A stretch of DNA of 64,000 nt from Nannochloropsis salina CCMP1776. Its lineage: Eukaryota > Sar > Eustigmatophyceae > Eustigmatales > Monodopsidaceae. A model generated the notes under the pieces. It saw only the letters and a program-made list of their open reading frames with translations. It made no database searches and was not told the DNA's origin. The first letter of the stretch is position 1; each line of letters starts with the position of its first letter. The position numbers and the translations under genes were made by a program. The DNA is taken from the NCBI GenBank assembly GCA_004565275.1, contig SDOX01000122.1, positions 694,642-758,641 on the forward strand, given 5' to 3'. Positions 63,285 through 64,000 of the stretch are shown one piece after another.

Positions 63285-63977
63285 TCAACGCTTCGAACGC
63301 ATTTTCTGTCGCGTTGTCTTCCCTGGTCGATTGCCACCCTTTTTGGCCCCACCTCCACCCTTCTTCCCGCCCCTCCCGCCTTTGGAGCCGAAGGTCTTGC
63401 CCTTCTTAGGATTGAAGGTGGAAAAATCATTAAGACTTTTCGTGTCCGCCTGCTTGAGTTTACGCTTGGGCCCGCCAAAGCCATACTTTTTATCCTTAGA
63501 CAATCGACGACTGTTGTCATGCCTCCCGCCTCCTTCCCCGCGACCGGCCGCTCCGGCACCGAAGCGTCCCCCCGGGGACCGCCCTGCCAGGACTCTGTCG
63601 AAACCGTCGTCGTCCTCTAATAGCCCCTGCCCACCGCCACTGTGATTGTGAGAGAAAAGCACGTGGTAAAAATGTATAAGGCATGCTCTGTCGTGTCGTT
63701 TCACAGCATCTATCCACCCTCCTGATGCCCTCCTCGTGTTTCGCACCTCCTCCCTTCACTTCTCATCCCCTCCGATCCAATGCAAACCCTCCACGTACCG
63801 TTGCGCCCTGTCCTTTTTCCATTGATTTACTGCCTCTAAAGTTTTCTTCTTGTCCTCTGTTTTCTCCTTTGCCTTGTGCGACTTGAGCGCTTTACTGAAT
63901 TTTCGATTTTCCTGTTGCTTACGTCGCTCCTCTACGGCTGTCATCTTTTTCTGCTCAAACAAGAGCCGATCTTTTAC
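63285..63977 (-). CDS. EBP2: EBP2 rRNA-processing protein (5' part outside window)
   Basis: Nucleolar 60S-assembly factor. Two exons are in the window: 63799-63977, beginning after a CACAG acceptor with VKDRLLFEQKKMTAVEERRK and running through FSKALKSHKAKEKTEDKKK, and 63285-63639, joined by a 159-bp GT-AG intron. The last exon has LLEDDDGFDRVLAG, then DNSRRLSKDKKYGFGGPKRK, KSLNDFSTFNPKKGKTFG and the hallmark end NRPGKTTRQKMRSKR, matching the conserved KFGFGGKK and RPGK..R.KMR blocks of EBP2. Upstream exons continue past base 64000. The protein is highly basic in the C-terminus, as in the family. Confidence 0.88.
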
Positions 63978-64000
63978 CTGTGATATTATTTACCAAAGAG

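Noticed and set aside
1-64000. Transposons, retroelements, viral fossils, CRISPR arrays, rRNA genes
   Set aside because: No reverse transcriptase, integrase, transposase or capsid-like frames, no long terminal or inverted repeats, and no spaced direct-repeat arrays were seen by eye.

Overview
This window looks like nuclear DNA of a compact-genome photosynthetic stramenopile, most likely a eustigmatophyte of the Nannochloropsis/Microchloropsis type. That placement is an inference with no database search behind it. It rests on four things seen here: short introns (about 80-240 bp, one near 700 bp) in genes packed on both strands; plastid precursors with a signal peptide followed by an aromatic or Leu residue, such as the AFA|FVP junction of the malonyl-CoA:ACP transacylase; a UMP synthase fused in the order OMP decarboxylase then OPRT; and a plant-type GLSLGE transacylase. 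No bacterial operons, CRISPR arrays, transposons, viral fossils or convincing tRNA/rRNA genes were seen.

Layout. 1-6.2 kb: 3' part of a plastid-type histidyl-tRNA synthetase (-), an FAD oxidoreductase (+), a C2H2 zinc-finger protein (-). 6.9-17.1 kb: a large protein with ASH/MSP-like domains (-), a sulfotransferase-like/JmjC-cupin fusion (+), the ribosome-biogenesis factor CEBPZ/Noc1 (-). 17.6-25.4 kb: a Sec14-like protein (+), a phytanoyl-CoA dioxygenase-like enzyme (-), actin-related protein 10 (+), an E2F factor (-). 26-34.6 kb: CtpA protease (+), an AlkB-like dioxygenase with a plastid-type leader (+), a coiled-coil protein (-), an ABCG half-transporter (+). 35.6-47.4 kb: a Kv-like channel with an atypical filter (-), a secreted class-3 lipase (+), a sterol-dehydrogenase/cytochrome b5 fusion (-), an unknown membrane protein (-), diphthine synthase (+), a membrane-anchored unknown (-). 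48.6-64 kb: an amphipathic-repeat protein (-), a FET-like RRM/RGG protein (+), an NHL/LEA2-like protein (+), a LETM1-like protein (+), an ankyrin protein (-), KISH/TMEM167 (+), VMA21 (-), UMP synthase (+), plastid malonyl-CoA:ACP transacylase (-), the 3' part of EBP2 (-).

Most genes are housekeeping and not functionally clustered. Themes recur: nucleolar ribosome assembly (CEBPZ, EBP2), plastid functions (HisRS, CtpA, transacylase, perhaps AlkB), secretory and endomembrane functions (KISH, VMA21, Sec14), and lipid/sterol metabolism (lipase, sterol dehydrogenase, transacylase). Many neighbours are divergent with 400-1000 bp between starts, or convergent with purine-rich mRNA tails. KISH and VMA21 are invisible as open ATG frames because introns split them; both were recovered by joining exons with GT-AG borders. 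The most interesting items are the channel with a TLGNAN filter, the sulfotransferase-JmjC fusion, the sterol dehydrogenase-cytochrome b5 fusion, and the AlkB enzyme with a plastid leader.
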